Shown here in pieces: positions 60,416 through 64,000 of a DNA stretch of 64,000 nt; within the stretch, counting starts at the first letter, position 1; each line of letters starts with the position of its first letter. A program made the position numbers and the translations under genes. Origin of the DNA: Simplicispira sp. 125. GTDB lineage: Bacteria > Pseudomonadota > Gammaproteobacteria > Burkholderiales > Burkholderiaceae_C. The notes under the pieces were generated by a model. That model did not search any database. It was not told where the DNA came from and worked only from the letters and a program-made list of their open reading frames with translations. The stretch spans positions 310,001 through 374,000 of the forward strand of contig NZ_QEKM01000001.1 in NCBI RefSeq assembly GCF_003096555.1, written 5' to 3'.

Positions 60416-61612
60416 ATGCCGCTGCAATTTGCCGATCGCCTGAACAACGTAGAAACCTCCGCCATCCGTGAGCTTTTCAAACTGCTGGGCAAGCCCGGCA
60501 TCATCAGTTTTGCCGGGGGGTTCCCCGACAGCGCCCTGTTTGATGTGGACGGCATCCGCGCCGCCAGCAACGCAGCGCTGGACCAGGAACCCGGCGCCGC
60601 GCTGCAGTACGGCGCCACCGAGGGCTACCAGCCGCTGCGCGAGCAGCTCGCCGCCTTCATGGCAGCCAAGGGCGCGCTAGATGTGGCGCCCGAGCAGCTC
60701 ATCGTCACCACCGGCAGCCAGCAGGCGCTCGATTTGCTGGGCAAGACGCTGATCAGCCCCGGTGACAAAGTCATTGTCGAAGGCCCGACCTTTCTGGCCA
60801 CCATCCAATGCTTTCGCCTGTACGGCGCCGAGCTGATCAGCGCGCCCATCGACGCCCACGGCGTGAAGACCGACGAACTCGAAAAGCTCATCGCCGAGCA
60901 CAAACCCAAGTTTGTGTACCTGATCCCCACCTTCGGCAACCCCAGCGGCGCCATGCTGAGCCTGGAGCGCCGCAAGCAGGTGCTGGAGATGGCCGCCCGG
61001 CACCAGACGCTGATTGTCGAGGACGACCCCTACGGCGACCTGTACTTTGGCGAGGCCCCGCCGCCCAGCCTGCTGGCGCTCTCGGCCACGGTGCCGGGCA
61101 GCCGCGAACTGCTGGCGCACTGCGGCAGTTTGAGTAAGGTGCTTTCGCCCGGCCTGCGCGTGGGCTGGATGATTGCCCCGCCCGAGCTGCTGGCCAAGGC
61201 CACCATGTGCAAGCAGTTCAGCGATGCGCATACCAGCACTTTTGCCCAGGCCACGGCAGCCCAATACCTCAAGGCCGGCCGCATGCCCGCCACGCTGGCC
61301 CATGTGCGCCAGGTGTACGCCGAGCGCGCCCAGGCCATGGGCGATGCATTGCGCAAAGATCTGGGTGATGCCATCGCGTTCGTGCAGCCCCAGGGCGGCC
61401 TGTTTGTGTGGGCACGCCTGACGGGTGAGGGCGGCAAGGTGAATGACGGCAATGTGCTGGCCAAGCGCGCCATCGAGAAGGGCGTGGCCTTTGTGCCCGG
61501 CACGCCGTTCTTCTGCGCCCACCCCGATCACGCCACGCTGCGCCTGTCGTTTGCCACGGCCGATGTGGACAAGATCCGCGAAGGCGTGGCGCGGCTGGCG
61601 CAGGCTCTTTGA
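60416..61612 (+). CDS. PLP-dependent aminotransferase (2-aminoadipate/MocR-like type I)
   Basis: 398 residues. Fold type I: ALQYGATEGYQPLREQLAAF, TTGSQQALDLLGKTLISPGD, PTFGNPSGAMLSLERRKQ, EDDPYGDLYF, and the PLP-binding Lys241 in CGSLSKVLSPGLRVGW. Closest in style to LysN/ARO8-like enzymes with broad specificity (2-aminoadipate, branched-chain or aromatic amino acids). No GntR domain, so not a MocR regulator. Exact substrate unknown. Confidence 0.92.
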   Translation: MPLQFADRLNNVETSAIRELFKLLGKPGIISFAGGFPDSALFDVDGIRAASNAALDQEPGAALQYGATEGYQPLREQLAAFMAAKGALDVAPEQLIVTTGSQQALDLLGKTLISPGDKVIVEGPTFLATIQCFRLYGAELISAPIDAHGVKTDELEKLIAEHKPKFVYLIPTFGNPSGAMLSLERRKQVLEMAARHQTLIVEDDPYGDLYFGEAPPPSLLALSATVPGSRELLAHCGSLSKVLSPGLRVGWMIAPPELLAKATMCKQFSDAHTSTFAQATAAQYLKAGRMPATLAHVRQVYAERAQAMGDALRKDLGDAIAFVQPQGGLFVWARLTGEGGKVNDGNVLAKRAIEKGVAFVPGTPFFCAHPDHATLRLSFATADVDKIREGVARLAQAL

Positions 61613-61646
61613 GGTTTCAGGGCCGTAGCGCACGCTAGTGGTGTGC

Positions 61647-61750
61647 GCTACTGAAAAAATAGCATTTAACGCTTGTATTTGTTGGGGTTCAACTATTTTT
61701 AATATTGAATATAAATATGGACAAGCGCTAGAAGCTCTCGTATTGATAGC
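61647..61750. repeat. Palindromic repeat unit after the aminotransferase
   Basis: Left end GCTACTGAAAAAATAGC, ATTTAACGCTTG; right end GACAAGCGCTAGAAGCTCTC, GTATTGATAGC. Two inverted ends around an AT-rich middle, like the pheS-pheT unit. Fills the gap between two convergent genes. Confidence 0.75.
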
Positions 61751-61759
61751 AAAAACTCC

Positions 61760-62368
61760 TCAGCCATTGAACCCCAGTGCATCGAAAACGCGCGCTGCTG
61801 CGTAGGCGTCGTTGGCTGCGTAGACCAGTTGCCCTTCGCTCAGCTGGCGCTGCGCCCAGTTGGAGGTAGCGGCTTTTTTCGACTTGATGAAGCGCTGCTG
61901 GAACAGCACGGCCACGGCGGCCTTGACGCCCATGTCTTTGCGGTAGCCCCGCTGGTGCAAGGCGGTGTTGAGTTCCAGCACATCGGCCGTCTCCACGCCC
62001 AGCCGCGCCTGGATGCGCTTGCGGTCATCGCCCAGGCCAAAACCCGCTTTGGTCACACCACGCAGCGCCAGCAGCTGTGCCACCACAGCGCGGCAATCGG
62101 GGTCGTGCAGCTGGAACACCCAGGCGCGGTCCAGGGTGGACAGCTGCACGGTGTGCGGCCCCTCGGACGCCTGGCCTTTGGTGAAGGTAGGGCGCGATTC
62201 GGTGTCAAAACCCCAGAAGCGGCTGGCGGCCAGCGCATCCCAGGCGCGCTCGGCTTGCGCGGCGGTGTGGACCAGGAAGATGCGGTCCAGGCCCAGGCGT
62301 TCAAAGGGTTCGAGCAGGGCGATCTGCTCTTTGTCGGGAACCCGGTGAAAATTGTGCATGGAGGGCAT
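61760..62368 (-). CDS. 3'-5' exonuclease, DEDDy/RNase D-like
   Basis: 202 residues. Exo motifs: WGFDTESRP (DxE), the Asp in GFGLGDDRKRIQARL, and LVYAANDAYAA (Y-x3-D) define a DEDDy exonuclease domain. Without the HRDC domains of RNase D, it is a stand-alone form of unknown RNA or DNA substrate. A start four residues in (MHNFHR) is also possible. Confidence 0.9.
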   Translation of the reverse strand: MPSMHNFHRVPDKEQIALLEPFERLGLDRIFLVHTAAQAERAWDALAASRFWGFDTESRPTFTKGQASEGPHTVQLSTLDRAWVFQLHDPDCRAVVAQLLALRGVTKAGFGLGDDRKRIQARLGVETADVLELNTALHQRGYRKDMGVKAAVAVLFQQRFIKSKKAATSNWAQRQLSEGQLVYAANDAYAAARVFDALGFNG

Positions 62369-62406
62369 TGTGAACCCAGCGCCCAGGCCCCCGTGGGGAG
62401 GCGCGG

Positions 62407-63699
62407 TCAGGGCGCTGCAGCGGGGGCGGCCATGGCGCCGCCGCTTCCGGCGTCCAGCACTGCGAGCTGGTTGCGGCCCCGGTGCTTGGCCAGGTACAGG
62501 GCCTGGTCGGCGCGGTCCAGCAGCTCATGCAGACTGCGGTCGCCCGGGCTGAGCGTGCCCAGACCAACGCTGGTGGTGATGCCGTAGTGCTGCCCGGTGC
62601 TGTCGGTCAGCGACAGGGCGCGAATGGCCTCCAGAATGCGGGACGCGATGTCGGCACCCTCGGTAGAGGTGGTTTGTGGCAGCAGCAGGCCAAACTCCTC
62701 GCCGCCCAGACGGCCCATGGTATCGGTGGCGCGCAACTGGTGTTTGGTGGCCCGGGCAAACTCCGCCAGCACCCGGTCACCTTCCAGGTGGCCGAAGCGG
62801 TCATTGATGCTCTTGAAATGGTCCAGGTCAAGCATCAGCAAGGTCAGCGGTAGCTGGCTTTCCTGGGCCCGCTGGAAGGCCGCCTCGGCCACTTCGAGAA
62901 AGGAGCGGCGGTTGGCCATGCCGGTCAGCATATCGGTGGTGGCCAGGCGGTGTAGTTCGCGCTCCAGGTTTTTGCGCTGCGTGACGTCGCGGTACATGCC
63001 CTCGACGCCGGCAAACGCACCGTTGTGGTCGAACAGCGCGTGGCTGCTGATGGAAATGTCGATGACGGTGCCGTCCTTGCGCACCATCTGGCCCGGAAAA
63101 TCAGACACCTCACCGTGCGCCAGAATCGCGGCCTTGAAGGCATCGCGGTCGCTGCTGTGCGGGTAATACGACTCGGCGGTGTGTCCCTCGATCTCATGGG
63201 GCTCGTAGCCCAGCACGCGGCGCACGCCCGGGCCCACGTGCTGCACTACGCCGTGGGCGTCGGTGCGGTAGTACACATCCTGCATGCTCTCGAACAGGCG
63301 GCGAAAGTGGCGCTCGCTGTCGCGCAGCTGCTCCTGGATCTCGTTCTGGTGCGTCATGTCCATGCCGCAGATCAGCAAGGATGCAACGCCGTCGAGCGTG
63401 ATGCCGACGGTCGAGACCAACACCATGCGCAGATGGCCCTTGGCGGTGCGAACGCGGAACTCGGCCGGTTTGTTGGCATGGCCGATCTGCTCTGGCGCGC
63501 TGGCCTGGCGGACGCGGTCGCTGGAACGCAGCTTGTCCAGCGTGTGCACAAAATCGGAAAGCCGTCGACCTTGCAGGTCTTCCTGCGTGTCCGCCTCCAG
63601 CAACGCCACTCCGGCCGGATTGGCGCGGCAGATCACGCCCTGCTGGGTGATCAGCGCGGCCACCGGCAAGGCTTGCATCAGTTCTGTATCGCTCGGCAT
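62407..63699 (-). CDS. PAS-PAS diguanylate cyclase
   Basis: About 430 residues: two PAS domains (about 5-120 and 130-250, the second with a PAC segment GVEGMYRDVTQRKNLEREL), then GGDEF (about 255-415) with LGGEEFGLLLP. Cytosolic sensor that makes c-di-GMP. The ATG at 63699 (MPSDTELMQALPVAAL) is preferred; ATG 63729 is possible, and frames further upstream run antisense through the neighbouring gene. Convergent with none; divergent from the gene at the right edge. Confidence 0.88.
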   Translation of the reverse strand: MPSDTELMQALPVAALITQQGVICRANPAGVALLEADTQEDLQGRRLSDFVHTLDKLRSSDRVRQASAPEQIGHANKPAEFRVRTAKGHLRMVLVSTVGITLDGVASLLICGMDMTHQNEIQEQLRDSERHFRRLFESMQDVYYRTDAHGVVQHVGPGVRRVLGYEPHEIEGHTAESYYPHSSDRDAFKAAILAHGEVSDFPGQMVRKDGTVIDISISSHALFDHNGAFAGVEGMYRDVTQRKNLERELHRLATTDMLTGMANRRSFLEVAEAAFQRAQESQLPLTLLMLDLDHFKSINDRFGHLEGDRVLAEFARATKHQLRATDTMGRLGGEEFGLLLPQTTSTEGADIASRILEAIRALSLTDSTGQHYGITTSVGLGTLSPGDRSLHELLDRADQALYLAKHRGRNQLAVLDAGSGGAMAAPAAAP

Positions 63700-63778
63700 G
63701 GCCCTGGCATTCTTTGATTTGCAATCCATTGTGGCACTTGGGCGCTTGTTGTGGCTACGCGGCGCGCTACCATTGGCC

Positions 63779-64000
63779 ATGAAAAAAACATTTGCCCTGC
63801 ATGTCGAGGGTCTACACCCCGACCGGCGCCTTGACGCCATCAAGCACGAAATCCGCAAATACTTGCGCCGCGAACGTGGCAAGTCGCTGCCCGAAGGCAT
63901 GGATTTTTGGGATTTTGACTGCCGTTTCGCTGTACCGCCGGCCGCGCCTGAACCGGTGGCACTGGCGGACATCATGGGTTTGATTGATGCCGCTGCTGCA
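63779..64000 (+). CDS. DUF6172-like protein, N-terminal part (3' end outside window)
   Basis: At least 74 codons: MKKTFALHVEGLHPDRRLDA then IKHEIRKYLRRERGKSLPEG and MDFWDFDCRF. Basic in the middle, conserved among betaproteobacteria as a short hypothetical; I recall it as DUF6172. Function unknown. Divergent from the diguanylate cyclase gene. Confidence 0.75.
   Translation, partial: MKKTFALHVEGLHPDRRLDAIKHEIRKYLRRERGKSLPEGMDFWDFDCRFAVPPAAPEPVALADIMGLIDAAAA

Overview
The window is a GC-rich chromosome segment from a betaproteobacterium, most likely a member of the Comamonadaceae (Acidovorax/Simplicispira-like). I infer this from the thrS-infC-rpmI-rplT-pheS-pheT-ihfA-merR-tRNA-Pro order, a 6S RNA directly after zapA, an FNR with C-terminal HTH beside hemN, and dispersed intergenic repeats of a type I recall from that family. 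No rRNA, phage, transposase or CRISPR was seen. Coding density is high and nearly all genes look intact; the genes at both window edges are cut (an RraA-family protein on the left, a DUF6172-like protein on the right).

Layout. 1-3.5 kb: RraA-family end, an EamA transporter, isocitrate lyase with twin palindromic operators, a small exported protein. 3.6-11.8 kb: the translation operon thrS to ihfA plus a MerR regulator and tRNA-Pro, headed by what looks like a threonine-codon attenuator (leader peptide, pause hairpin, antiterminator, terminator). 12-17.7 kb: a Pat-type acetyltransferase, then an ECF sigma factor operon whose putative promoter motif (GGAAC-N16-CGTTGA) recurs before two flanking exported-protein genes. 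17.7-22.1 kb: putA with a divergent Lrp-type regulator. 22.1-25.8 kb: rlmD, a lipoprotein, a Bax-inhibitor-like membrane protein, a GlcG-like protein. 26-32.8 kb: iron acquisition (hemP, exbD, exbB, tonB, a 24-residue membrane microprotein, bfd, a flavin 2-hydroxyacid oxidase, a PiuC-type hydroxylase, a TonB-dependent siderophore receptor) with three Fur-like boxes. 32.9-36.5 kb: SWIB protein, FNR and hemN sharing one FNR box, a TauE/SafE-like protein. 36.6-41.1 kb: overlapping HD-GYP and GGDEF-EAL genes (c-di-GMP), a TSUP permease. 41.2-42 kb: 6S RNA, zapA, a ZapB-like gene. 42-55.8 kb: a cobalamin uptake and salvage cluster under two B12 riboswitches: btuB, cobB/cbiA, cobU, btuF, btuC, btuD, cobO, cbiB, cobC/cobD-type decarboxylase, cobQ; then bluB and cobT. 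No corrin-ring genes and no cobS are in the window. 56-64 kb: a less GC-rich phosphotransferase, a VOC protein, two diguanylate cyclases, nth, DUF2164, a PLP aminotransferase and an RNase D-like exonuclease.

The most interesting signals are (1) the thrS attenuator; (2) a dispersed ~60-95 bp palindromic repeat with at least ten copies, several read in frame inside rlmD, cobU and twice inside cbiB, where both copies encode the same kind of membrane helix; (3) a ~160 bp palindromic element lodged inside the bluB cobalamin riboswitch; (4) the compact ECF sigma regulon.
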